NCBI GenBank assembly: GCA_034231615.1
Contig: CM067298.1
Span: forward strand, 28,984,483 to 29,048,482
DNA: 64,000 nt
Reading direction: 5' to 3'
DNA from: Meghimatium bilineatum
Lineage: Eukaryota; Mollusca; Gastropoda; Stylommatophora; Philomycidae
The number at the start of each line of letters is the position of its first letter. Within the stretch, counting starts at the first letter, position 1. The position numbers were made by a program, and so were the translations under genes. Shown here piece after piece: positions 19,339 through 30,354 of the stretch. Below the pieces are notes generated by a model. That model was not told the origin of the DNA. It searched no databases and was given only the letters and a program-made list of their open reading frames with translations.

Positions 19339-22300
19339 GCATTTAGATGGAAGTGGACAGCATTTAGTTGGAAGTAATCAGCATTTAGCTTGGAGCATGT
19401 AGCATTTTGTTGAGAGTAGACAGCATTTTGTTGAGAGTAGACAGCATTTTGTTGAGAGTAGACAGCATTTTGTTGAGAGTAGACAGCATTTTGTTGAGAG
19501 TAGACAGCATTTTGTTGAGAGTAGACAGCATTTTGTTGAGAGTAGACAGCATTTTGTTGAGAGTAGACAGCATTTTGTTGAGAGTAGACAGAATTTTGTT
19601 GAGAGTAGACAGCATTTTGTTGAGAGTAGACAGCATTTTGTTGAGAGTAGACAGCATTTTGTTGAGAGTAGACAGCATTTTGTTGAGAGTAGACAGCATT
19701 TTGTTGAGAGTAGACAGCATTTTGTTGAGAGTAGACAGCATTTTGTTGAGAGTAGACAGCATTTTGTTGAGAGTAGACAGAATTTTGTTGAGAGTAGACA
19801 GCATTTTGTTGAGAGTAGACAGCATTTTGTTGAGAGTAGACAGCATTTTGTTGAGAGTAGACAGCATTTTGTTGAGAGTAGACAGCATTTTGTTGAGAGT
19901 AGACAGCATTTTGTTGAGAGTAGACAGCATTTTGTTGAGAGTAGACAGCATTTTGTTGAGAGTAGACAGCATTTTGTTGAGAGTAGACAGAATTTTGTTG
20001 AGAGTAGACAGCATTTTGTTGAGAGTAGACAGCATTTTGTTGAGAGTAGACAGCATTTTGTTGAGAGTAGACAGCATTTTGTTGAGAGTAGACAGCATTT
20101 TGTTGAGAGTAGACAGCATTTTGTTGAGAGTAGACAGCATTTTGTTGAGAGTAGACAGCATTTTGTTGAGAGTAGACAGCATATTGTTGAGAGTAGACAG
20201 CATTTTGTTGAGAGTAGAAAGAATTTTGTTGAGAGTAGACAGCATTTTGTTGAGAGTAGACAGCATTTTGTTGAGAGTAGACAGCATTTTGTTGAGAGTA
20301 GACAGCATTTTGTTGAAAGTAGACAACATTTTGTTGAGAGTAGACAGCATTTTGTTGAGAGTAGACAGCATTTTGTTGAGAGTAGACAGCATTTTGTTGA
20401 GAGTAGACAGCATTTTGTTGAGAGTAGACAGCATTTTGTTGAGAGTAGACAGCATTTTGTTGAGAGTAGACAGCATTTTGTTGAGAGTAGACAGCATTTT
20501 GTTGAGAGTAGACAGCATTTTGTTGAGAGTAGACAGCATTTTGTTGAGAGTAGACAGCATTTTGTTGAGAGTAGACAGCATTTTGTTGAGAGTAGACAGC
20601 ATTTTGTTGAGAGTAGACAGCATTTTGTTGAGAGTAGACAGCATTTTGTTGAGAGTAGACAGCATTTTGTTGAGAGTAGACAGCATTTTGTTGAGAGTAG
20701 ACAGCATTTTGTTGAGAGTAGACAGCATTTTGTTGAGAGTAGACAGCATTTTGTTGAGAGTAGAAAGAATTTTGTTGAGAGTAGACAGCATTTTGTTGAG
20801 AGTAGACAGCATTTTGTTGAGAGTAGACAGCATTTTGTTGAGAGTAGACAGCATTTTGTTGAGAGTAGACAACATTTTGTTGAGAGTAGACAGCATTTTG
20901 TTGAGAGTAGACAGCATTTTGTTGAGAGTAGACAGCATTTTGTTGAGAGTAGACAGCATTTTGTTGAGAGTAGACAGCATTTTGTTGAGAGTAGACAGCA
21001 TTTTGTTGAGAGTAGACAGCATTTTGTTGAGAGTAGACAGCATTTTGTTGAGAGTAGACAGCATTTTGTTGAGAGTAGACAGCATTTTGTTGAGAGTAGA
21101 CAGCATTTTGTTGAGAGTAGACAGCATTTTGTTGAGAGTAGACAGCATTTTGTTGAGAGTAGACAGCATTTTGTTGAGAGTAGACAGCATTTTGTTGAGA
21201 GTAGACAGCATTTTGTTGAGAGTAGACAGCATTTTGTTGAGAGTAGACAGCATTTTGTTGAGAGTAGACAGCATTTTGTTGAGAGTAGACAGCATTTTGT
21301 TGAGAGTAGACAGCATTTTGTTGAGAGTAGACAGCATTTTGTTGAGAGTAGACAGCATTTTGTTGAGAGTAGACAGCATTTTGTTGAGAGTAGACAGCAT
21401 TTTGTTGAGAGTAGACAGCATTTTGTTGAGAGTAGACAGCATTTTGTTGAGAGTAGACAGAATTTTGTTGAGAGTAGACAGCATTTTGTTGAGAGTAGAC
21501 AGAATTTTGTTGAGAGTAGACAGCTGTTAGTTTGAAGTAGGCATTATTTAGTTGGAAATAGGCAACATTTAGTTGGGAGTAAGCAGTATTTAGTTGGAAG
21601 TCCCGCCGAAGACGGATGTATCGGGCCATTGGTGCAAATAAAACGGCGACACAACGAATTACCATTATCTGAACTATATCCTTCTGGAAATCTAGTAGGG
21701 CAATGGTCCTGCTACAAGAGAGATCTAGCGGGAGTTTGAGAATGAACGCTGAAGAAGGTGTTAAAAGTAAGCAGCATTTAGTTGGTAGCAAGCAGCATTT
21801 AGTTGGAAGTAGGCAGCATTTAGTTAGAAGTAGGCATAGTTAGTTGGAAGTAGGCAGCATTTAGTTGAAAGTAGGCAGCATTTAGTTGAAAGTAGGCAGC
21901 ATTTAGTTTGGAGTAAGAAGAATTTAGGTGGAAGTAAACAGCATTTAGTTAGCCATAAGCAGCATTTAATTGGAAGTAAGCATCATTTAATTGAAGTAGA
22001 CAGCATTTAGTTAGAAGCACGAATTATTTATATTGGAGTAGGCAGCAGTTAGTTGGGAGTAGGCAGCATTTAGTTGGAAGTAGGCAAGATTTAGTTGGAA
22101 GTAGGCAACATTTAGTTGGAAGTAGGCAACATTTAGTTGGAAGTAGGCAACATTTAGTTGGGAGTAGGCAGCAGTTAGTTGGGAGTAGGCAACAGTTAGT
22201 TGTGAGTAGGCAGCAGTTAGTTGGGAGTAGGCAGCAGTTTGTTGGAAGTAGGCAGCATTTAGTTGGAAGTAGGCAACATTTAGTTGGAAGTAGGCAACAT

Positions 22301-22640
22301 TTAGTTGGAAGTAGGCAACATTTAGTTGGAAGTAGGCAAATTTAGTTGAGAGTAGGCAGCAGTTAGTTGGGAGTAGGCAGCAGTTAGTTGGAAGTAGGCA
22401 GCAGTTAGTTGGAAGTAGGCAACATTTAGTTGGAAGTAGGAAACATTTAGTTGGAAGTAGGCAACATTTAGTTGGAAGTAGGCAACATTTAGTTGGGAGT
22501 AGGCAGCAGTTAGTTGGGAGTAGGCGGAAGTTAGTTGGAAGTAAACAATATTTAATTGGAATTGGCAGCATTTAGTTAGTACTAGGCATCATTTAGGTGG
22601 GAAAAGGCAGCATGTAATTGGGACTAGGCAGCATTTAAGT
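19339..22640. repeat. 21-bp satellite block (about 3.3 kb)
   Basis: The core 19400-21523 is about 101 nearly identical copies of AGCATTTTGTTGAGAGTAGAC. Flanks at 19339-19399 and 21530-22640 consist of older, diverged units (AGCATTTAGTTGGAAGTAGGC) of the same length, interrupted by a SINE at 21601-21768. Because 21 is divisible by three and the unit lacks stops in several frames, open frames of 829, 699 and 707 codons appear on both strands; none is a plausible gene. Rare variants (CAGAATTTTG, AAAGAATTTTG, CAACATTTTG) mark positions useful for tracing duplications. Confidence 0.97.
21601..21768 (+). mobile_element. SINE-like repeat family A inside the 21-bp satellite
   Basis: Starts CCGCCGAAGACGGATGTATC, continues AAATAAAACGGCGACACAAC, ATATCCTTCTGGAAATC, GCAATGGTCCTGCTACAAGA, and ends GGGAGTTTGAGAATGAACGC then TGAAGAAG. 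Diverged 21-bp units lie on both sides, so it inserted into the satellite. Confidence 0.8.
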
Positions 22641-22784
22641 GTGGTTCATCACTATTAGATAAACTAGTCAGGATATTATTGGAATGGAGCAACGTTTACT
22701 TTCAGCATAACAGCAGCATTTAACATGTAGGATGTACCAGTCTACTATAAACTGATCACGTGTGTACCTAGGATTTTTCAGAGT

Positions 22785-22985
22785 GCACTTTAACAGTGCA
22801 CTCCCTTGTCAAGCTTTGATGTCACCAAAGGGCAAGAGAAAAAGAGGAAGACCAAAAGAAACTTTTACTAGAGCTATTACAAGAGAACGTTTCACAATCT
22901 GTATCAGAAACAATGAAGATCTAAAGCAAATTGCAATGAAACGAGACATATGTTTGACCAAAGTTTACTTTGAGTCGACAAGCGT
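22785..22985 (+). pseudogene. LINE C-terminal basic linker fragment
   Basis: The plus-strand frame reads LMSPKGKRKRGRPKETFTRA then LKQIAMKRD. A GKRKRGRPKETW-like basic run followed by a W/I...A..R segment is the usual end of RT ORFs in RTE/Jockey-like LINEs. Very short and isolated. Confidence 0.5.
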
Positions 22986-23374
22986 GTACCTCAAGTTAAA
23001 CAGCATCTACATTTATGACATAGTTTAAGACATATAATTCTTCTCAGAATAGTGTGCCATTGCCACATATTATTGTAATGAAGCTCAGCTCATATTGTGC
23101 AATGAATACAGATGCAATTTAACATATATTTATTTGAATGAATTCTCAAATACGGAGCATGCATTTTGCCAACAAAAACAGTGATCTGCGTTTGTGGCTT
23201 CCGACTATTGAAACAGAATCAACACCAGTTATTGTATGTTAACTATAGTAAGAATGATTTTAGTTATTTCTATGGAACTGTGGTAGTTCACGCAGTCCAG
23301 TGGTCAAGAGGTTCAATTACTAATTTAAATGGAAATAGTTTATAATCACTAACGTCTTTTAGGTTATCCAAGTC

Positions 23375-23650
23375 TAAAGGGTACCCGGTCTCTTGGAAAA
23401 AAAATTAAGTCTGCGGACCTGATGCTAGCCACATCATCCCTAGGTATGCCATTGCTCATTGACAAATACGGGCCAATATGACCCAATTGCGTAGAAATGG
23501 GAACTTTACTACTAACTTACTATTAGATAGATTACGGTTTTAGACCCTTATTTTTCGTTGACCATCGGCATACCAACGGATGATGTGATCAGCATCACGC
23601 CCTCAGTTTTTACTATCCCAGAAAATCTGGTACACATTTTCTTAGGCTAG
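23375..23650. repeat. Head-to-head repeat pair (degenerate inverted repeat)
   Basis: The left copy (23375-23515) contains GGACCTGATGCTAGCCACAT, CATCCCTAGGTATGCCATTG and CAAATACGGGCCAATATGAC. The right copy, reversed (23650-23530), contains GGCGTGATGCTGATCACATC, ATCCGTTGGTATGCCGATGG and AAATAAGGGTCTAAAACC. The two arms share order and spacing at roughly 65-70 percent identity. This resembles the body of a SINE or MITE inserted twice in opposite directions. Confidence 0.6.
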
Positions 23651-24259
23651 GAGGCCATAGGGGCGATATTTAAAAATATTTCAATAACTGAGAATTGACC
23701 ATTGAATCACCTGACTAGGATGCCAGTACACTAGCCCTTGAATTACGTGACAGCAATGAGACGAATAACATTCTCTAACCGGTACTAAGAAGAAATGAAA
23801 CAAATAATAATAGAACAGTTTATTTAACTCTTTATTTGTAAAAACCTAAATCAATTATAGATAAATCCTCTACACTCTATACGTACGACAGGACGGGAAA
23901 GTCGTTACGGGGCTAAAGTTTAAGATTATGGGAAACGGTATCAAGATCATACACTGATGAAGTACAATTAGGAAGCTATATATAAGATGTACTTACGTTA
24001 CTATTTATTTCCTATTAAGTTAACTTTTCTCAATTTCTGCATATATATATATATATATATATGCGTGTGTTTGATTCGGTGATAATTAATAAAATACAGT
24101 ATGAGTGCAGATCAAGGACTTGTGTATCGGTTCCCGAAATGGGAACATAGAATCGCAAAGCTGAGACTTGTTATGCATGTTGTAAACCAAAGGTGGGCAA
24201 AATGATTTTGTGAGTTGGGTTGGCTATAAAGAGTCAATGTGACAGAAACTTATGAAGTG

Positions 24260-24375
24260 CTGTATGTAAGGCTGAAAGTCGCAGATAAACTAATAGACAA
24301 TATCATAACTATGTCGCTCTCCAGATTACATCCTGATAATCTATAGGAGTTTGAAAATGAACAGAGGACAATGTT
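24260..24375 (+). mobile_element. SINE-like repeat family B, 3' part
   Basis: CCAGATTACATCCTGATAAT then CTATAGGAGTTTGAAAATGA and ACAGAGG is the plus-strand tail of family B. Confidence 0.55.
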
Positions 24376-24863
24376 CAGGAATTCATTGTGTTCATATCAT
24401 AAAATACAGAATTCTAAAATTATGTGGTGAATGTGGGTCTCTACGTTTTGAATGAATAATGCAATAATGTTGACAGGATTTGTGAATAAAATATGTGTTT
24501 TTATGTAGATTTGAGTTTCTGTTTTTAATATTGACTCTATAAGTTTCTACATGTTGACTATAAATATGTATACGTTTATTCTGTTTGTTATCTTGCACAA
24601 AATTTATACGAACAATGCAAAGAAAATGGGAAGTAGAAATGAAGCAATAGTAAAATGTATACCCCAATATAAAGTAAAAATCAATGAATCTACATGTAAT
24701 ACTAACGTAAAACTCAGGGTTGGTCAGCTTTAGAATGAACGCTAGGATTTTCATTCAGTGTTATAAGTAAATACTATTGTTATACAGTCTTACACAAGTC
24801 TCTCTTCAAACTGAATGCACATGCAATTGCAAAAATCCCAGTGAAGATTGGCTTCGCACGCAG

Positions 24864-25050
24864 TTCACTTACAAAGATCTTCCTGGCATAGTGATTAAAC
24901 ATTGTGGTCAAGACGTGGCTGGTTCGAACACCGCTGGTGATGTCTTTTTTACAAGTTCACATACAAAGATCTTCCTGGCGTAGTGATTAGACATTGTGGT
25001 CAAGAGGTGGCTGGTTCGAACACCGCTGATGATGTCTTTTTTACAAGAAT
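24864..25050 (+). mobile_element. Tandem pair of tRNA-like sequences
   Basis: Two 92-bp units start at 24864 and 24956. Each has an A-box-like TGGCRTAGTGATTARACATT, a B-box-like GCTGGTTCGAACACC, and ends in GATGTC then TTTTTT, a pol III terminator. The units are about 95 percent identical. The B-box has an extra base relative to GGTTCGANNCC, so a functional tRNA is unlikely. A tandem SINE-head duplication is more likely. Confidence 0.6.
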
Positions 25051-25054
25051 AATT

Positions 25055-25700
25055 TTGTTTTCGGAGATCCTTGGGGATTATCGCAAGAAGCTTTGAAGTG
25101 ACGTTCTATGAGTGATATCTCCGGATAAATGTTCCAGTGTAGGTTAACAACCCTAAACAGGAAGTAGGTGGCTGGAGTAACACAGGGCAAATGTCAATAT
25201 AAAAAATAGATAGATGTGTTACTAAATTAAACCGAAAACAACCTAACAACGAGATACAGGGATATCTCGGTATGCTTGCAGCTACGGAGTTACGTGCTAT
25301 GGGTGGATATCTCGGAAGGTGGCGTGCCACTTCATTAAGAAAAACGGAGTACATATGGGGTAACCCGAGTACAATGAATATCGTCTACAGTAAAGACATC
25401 CGTACAGACAGTAAACAAGACTTCATTCGTGGTGTTTTTGGTTATTGGCGGGATTTTCGTTTGGTCATTATTCATAAACTTGGAGTCGCATCCAAATAAT
25501 GCAAGGTTGACCAGCAAGGAAATAATAATTATTTTTAATCAGATTTTAAGGTTATGTTTACTTTCTGTACACAGGTCTTTACTGGAGTACGGTTAGGAAT
25601 GAAACATCTATAATTTTGTACGTCTCTCAAAAACAGCGGATACAAGGCATAGTTACCGAGGAAACGGGCGGAGGGTGAACAGACGTTGGGTATCATATCG
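25055..25700. other. Unannotated intergenic sequence
   Basis: Contains a short internal echo (GATATCTCGG at 25260 and 25306). No recognised coding sequence. Confidence 0.35.
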
Positions 25701-25704
25701 TATG

Positions 25705-25880
25705 CTTCTTATTCTTCTTCAGTGTTCATTCTCAAACTCCCACTAGATCTCTCTTGCAGCAGGACAATGGCCTTATTATTTTCCAGATTTCCAGCAGGAT
25801 GTAGTCCAGAGAATGGGAATGCGTTGTGTCACAGGTTTATGTAGCGCCAATGGCTCGACACATCCGTCTTCGGCAGTATA
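25705..25880 (-). mobile_element. SINE-like repeat family A, best minus-strand copy
   Basis: CTTCTTCAGTGTTCATTCTC, AAACTCCCACTAGATCTCTC, TTGCAGCAGGACAATGGCC, TTCCAGCAGGATGTAGTCCA, GAATGCGTTGTGTCA, GCGCCAATGGCTCGACACAT and CCGTCTTCGGC define the family, about 165 bp long. Confidence 0.8.
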
Positions 25881-26394
25881 TCATATTCAGGACGTATCGA
25901 TTAATTCAGAATTTGTGGACTACAGTAATTTTCAAATCAATATTTGTATCCAGTATGTTGTCAATAATTTCTGAATCTTCTTCTTTCGTTAACTAATTGT
26001 GTTTTGTGCTTGGCAACCTAATTAACTGTGCGCCTTTTGGCTGGTTGACTCCGTCTTCAGCACATTGCTTACTTGCGCATTGACTGTGGTTCTACTCGAG
26101 TGGGACTGCCCGACCAGTCTTAGTTTCCAGCCACTGATAGCTGAACTAAGCCCCATCACCACTTCACGGTACTGACCTCGATGGGGATTTCTGAATCCAA
26201 TGCGCAATTGCCTGCGTCGAAAATTGGACCTAATACATAAACCGTCTTAACCGTGCTCTACAGCGTTATAGTGTTGGGAAAACATAGAAGAAACGCTATT
26301 GTTATCAGTGATTCACAGTTCCTTTGTACATGATCAGCAACCTTTGTGAGTCGAGAATCCAAATCGGTCTTTTTTGTATGTGTGGTATTGGGCC

Positions 26395-26750
26395 AACAAG
26401 CCATTGCGTTTCTTTCGCTCCATATGTCAGTTAGTGGAGTTTCATTGTCAGGTCATGATTGCATTACATTTGTTCCATATATCAGTTAGTGAAGTTTTAC
26501 TGTCAGCTCCAGATTGTGTTTCTTTTGTTCCATATGTCAGTTAGTGGAGTTTCACTGTCAGCTCCAGATTGTGTTACTTTTGTTCCATATTTCAGTTAGT
26601 GGAGTTTCACTGTCAGCTCCAGATTGTGTTTCTTTTGTTGTTCCATATGTCAGTTAGTGGTGTTTCACCGTCAGCTCCAGATTGTGTTTCTTTTGCTCCA
26701 TATGTCAGTTAGTGGAGTTTCACTGTCAGCTCCAGATTGTGATTCATAAC
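26395..26750. repeat. 55-bp minisatellite, about 6 copies
   Basis: Units contain TTCCATATGTCAGTTAGTGG, AGTTTCACTGTCAGCTCCAG and ATTGTGTTTCTTTTG. The first unit is most diverged; one unit carries an extra TTG. Confidence 0.92.
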
Positions 26751-27079
26751 ATTTTATTTTTAAAGAGGAATATTTTTGAAGCTTTTCTGAATTTTCTAGA
26801 TAACTGTCTGACTCAAATGTTGCTGTCGGTTGGAATGTCCTGAGTTCTACAGTCTTTTACTCCGGATTGAACTGGCGTGATTTTCTTTCAATCTCATAGC
26901 AAGCTGCAGACAAAAGGGTTAATTGTGTACATGCAGTCCAGAAATATGTGTTTATTAGACTTTATTACAACGCAGATCATGAGATATATCAACACCACAC
27001 CAACCTTATGAGTCACCTCCTATGACATGCATGACATACACAGTTACTATTTTTTGCTTCACTTTCCAGCTCGACAAGA

Positions 27080-27810
27080 CAAAGGTGGGTATATTCATAA
27101 TCAATCCTACACACTTCTTCACTCAAATATTTATCATATTTCAGATTAATATACTTTCAGAATAATTACAAATTAATTCACTAAGATCGGGATCATTGAG
27201 AGGTTCATTATCTTCAGCCTGTGTGTGTGTTACACCAACTATCATGAGTGTGTATGTGATCATCAGAGGCGAAACAACAACACGCCAAAGTTATCGGTGT
27301 CCACTCCCATGTTTAACAACTTAAATACCAGCCATAAAATTATAATTATTTACTATAATAATTAGTGAACTTGTAAAAAAAAGAATTCATATATTTAAAA
27401 TTTAAAAGTAAGCAATAAGACATGATTCTGCAAGACATACTAAGGAATAAATCGACAAGAAGACAGAAAGACTATAATCATTACAGAAAGATAATCGCAG
27501 GTTTATTCATTTTTTGAAAATTATTCTGCCCTTAACGCCGAAACATTACATTACATCGTATGCTCGTATTCGGAGCTGCAACGTTCATTCGCTGCAGAAG
27601 ACGTGATTTTTTAAACTTTTAATAGTGATGTAATGGTTTTTTGAGACTCTGACTTCAGACAAATCATACGATTAGAAACAATGTATGATATGTATTTCTC
27701 AGAATTGCAAACGGAAATTCCCGAATCTGTTACAATATGTTATCTTCGTTTAATTTTGTTAATGTGTAATTAAATTATAACTAATAATATATAAAAATTT
27801 TTACCTATAC
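27080..27810. other. Unannotated sequence
   Basis: A short family B remnant (CACCTCCTATGACATGCATG) lies just before at 27015. No gene recognised. Confidence 0.35.
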
Positions 27811-27814
27811 CATG

Positions 27815-28140
27815 GGCAGCTAAAAAGACAAACCAAGCAGTGTTAAGATCAATAAATGTTGAAGCGTACTGACAACATCATCCTAACAACATCCTAATAA
27901 GACAGATGTGTTATTTTGGTCATATAAAGAGGCATAACAGCATGAAAAGAGTAATAGCTGAAGGCAAAGTTAATGGCAATAGGGAGTGATGTCGCCTAAG
28001 ACGACGATGGCGTAGTGATATATCAGAATGCGTAAACATTTCTCTAGCTGCGGCAGGTCAACTTGGCCAGAATCACGGAGTGTTCAGAGAATAAGGAAGA
28101 CGACGTTCTGGAAAGAATGTTTCACATAATTATGAATAAT
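27815..28140 (+). pseudogene. LINE C-terminal fragment (TFWKEYVT family)
   Basis: Contains TATTTTGGTCATATAAAGAG then GCATAACAGCATG (YFGHIKRHNSM when frame-corrected), TAGCTGAAGGCAAAGTTAAT, CGACGATGGCGTAGTGATAT and ACGACGTTCTGGAAAGAATG (TFWKE). Homologous to 33055-33370 and to the minus-strand copy at 7745. Several frameshifts and stops. Confidence 0.72.
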
Positions 28141-28599
28141 ATCTCAGAAATTTCATAAACCACAATCGTCTGTCATGTTTGAATTCCTTGGCGATTGCGA
28201 AGAATATATTACATACTCTTTCATCAGAATCAATATTTACTGAGAGTGTACTAAGCATTTTCACAGAAAAGAAGAACAGACGCATGAAACTGCATTACAA
28301 GATTATATAAAGTGCGTAAAAAAACTTTGTTAGTATTTTATGTAGGACCGTAACTATGTGTTTCTACTGGGAGGGGGGGGGGAACTACCTACGAAAAGAA
28401 AGATCACTCTGCATCACCAGTCTAAACATTCAGCCACATCACATGTCAGCATCGTCAGTTCTCTCCAAATTGTACGTGCGCAATGAATATCTCTCAAACA
28501 TTGATGCTCATACATTCCTCAATAATATATTTTTTAATTGGTAGTTTTTCCTATTCAAGATGCAGTTTAACAAAGCATTTTTAGTTGTAGTGACTTTTT

Positions 28600-28727
28600 G
28601 GCAGTATTTACGTCTAGTAAATTACCATTGATTTCTGACAGGATGCACAATTATCTGCGGTGAAATTGAACCAGGCATCTTGTTCATCACAATCGTGCTC
28701 TATACCACTCTACCACAGAGTCGGACA
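28600..28727 (-). mobile_element. tRNA-derived SINE family C
   Basis: Reversed, the head is GACTCTGTGGTAGAGTGGTA with a good A-box, then an eroded B-box (GGTTCAATTTC), then GATAATTGTGCATCCTGTC and GAAATCAATGGTAATTTACT. The A-box is the best preserved of the copies. Confidence 0.7.
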
Positions 28728-28774
28728 CATGAGATCTAAGAGTATGGAAATAAGATTCACATATTTGGTTTAAG

Positions 28775-29062
28775 ACTTCTTCTTCTTCTTCTTCTGCGTT
28801 CGTTCTCAAACTCCTGCAGATTAGCAGGATGTAGTCCGGAGAAAGGAATGCGTTGTGTCATGGTTTACAGCAATGCTGCGATATCTGCGCTTTTCGGCCT
28901 GACACATCCGACTTCAGCATGGCTTTGGGTCACTGATCCTATATGGGATGGGAAAGCCAACTCCATCCCATAACCTCCTTAGTCGTATTTTATGACATAC
29001 GTGGAAGGTAAACAGTGTTGCTACTCTTTGCTCCTCTTTCAGACATCGGTAACATACAGGCA
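28775..29062 (-). mobile_element. SINE-like repeat family B, longest copy with (TTC)n
   Basis: Starts with (TTC)n then GCGTTCGTTCTCAAACTCCT, GCAGATTAGCAGGATGTAGT, GGAATGCGTTGTGTCATGG, GCTGCGATATCTGCGC, CGGCCTGACACATCCGACTT, GGATGGGAAAGCCAACTCC and CTCCTCTTTCAGAC. This is the reference copy for family B. On the minus strand the tail is GAACGCAGAAGAAGAAG. Confidence 0.8.
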
Positions 29063-29689
29063 GGTTTAAGACTTGACTTATAGTAACAATATTTATGTAT
29101 TTATATATCATTTTAAGTTACAATGTTCGCTTCTCTATTGGAAAATTTAGCATAATGTTACCTCCCATGTTATCATAATGTTACCTCCTTTTAAATTCCA
29201 TGAATAGATAAACCCAATTACTAGAATCACATTATAACTTTCAATCTTCATTACTTCATGTATTGACTTATCTCTATGTGAACGTTCAATTTAAAATCAT
29301 TCCCAAATATGTGTTCTTTCATGGTGTGGTACATGCTTTCCTTAGGTACATTCTTTGGTGAGGTAAATGTTGTTTATTTTTACCCTCGAAGTGAGAACAA
29401 ATTGTTTATATGAGAGCTTTTTATTAATTAAAAAATCATGCAGGAAGCAGTTCTGGTAATTCAGTCACCATGACGTCCGAAGTAGAAAATTCAACTCTTT
29501 GTAAAATATTAAAGTCTTCAATTGCGGAGGCACGACCCTTTTAAGACAAGACAGGATTCAAGTTTGGTTATATTAGGCCATATTGACTTTTAAAAAATCT
29601 TTGCACGACCTTATGGTCAGGGATAAAATTAGATTATAGCGCATACAATTACTGCTGAAAAAATTCCATGCATTGAGAGACGATGCTAT

Positions 29690-30115
29690 TCGCGGGCCTG
29701 GAAAAATTGAACAGACGGCCGGCCATTATAATATTGAGAACGGGACAGGGCAGGCTCAGACATTACACATGTAGAGAATTTGGAGTTGGCGACACTGATT
29801 TCTGCTCATGTAGAGAGTTTGGAGTTGGCGACACTGATTTCTGCTCATGTAGAGAGTTTGGAGTTGGCGACACTGATTTCTGCTCATGTAGAGAGTTTGG
29901 AGTTGGCGACACTGATTTCTGCTCATGTAGACAATCTGCAGAAAACACACAACATATTTTATAGAACTGTCCGCTGCACCTTACAAGAAGAATAAAACTT
30001 TGGTCATCTGAAAAATCTCTACGGCCATGTCTCGTGGCTTTTGACCACAGTTCAGTTCATTGAAGAAATCTATATCAGCTTATGCCTTCGAGTTGAGAAT
30101 GAGGAAGAAGAAGAA
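29690..30115 (+). pseudogene. LINE C-terminal fragment with internal 39-bp expansion
   Basis: Plus-strand frame: IILRTGQGRLRHYTCREFGV (the IFRLRTGH.RL module), then four copies of a 13-residue CREFGVGDTDFCS repeat (39 bp each, 29769-29930), then CRQSAENTQHIL (the EHIL part of the knuckle). It continues with ILQNCPLHLQEE-like sequence and ends TTGAGAATGAGGAAGAAGAA near 30112. The normal module has one such cysteine unit. Confidence 0.78.
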
Positions 30116-30354
30116 TGACTTTGTAGTGGTTGTTATTATAAAGTAGGTGTTCATTTAAAAATGTACATGCAGACCAATAGTTTGACCTGAGCACTGAGTT
30201 TACGCCATATTGTGATTCAAATTTAATTTTAAATGTATCTAGGCTCTGGTGAAGAATTCACAGATCGCGTTTGATTTGTTCAGAGAATCAGATGGCCACA
30301 GTTTTATCAATCAATTATTTGATTATTATAAACAAAATGGGTATTGTCTTTTAT

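Noticed and set aside
19302-21791. Open frames of 829, 699 and 707 codons as giant repeat proteins
   Set aside because: They overlap on both strands and exist only because the 21-bp unit is a multiple of three without stops. No signal peptide, splice context or conserved domain.
24880-24935. Functional tRNA gene in the 92-bp units
   Set aside because: B-box has an extra base and I could not form a convincing cloverleaf.
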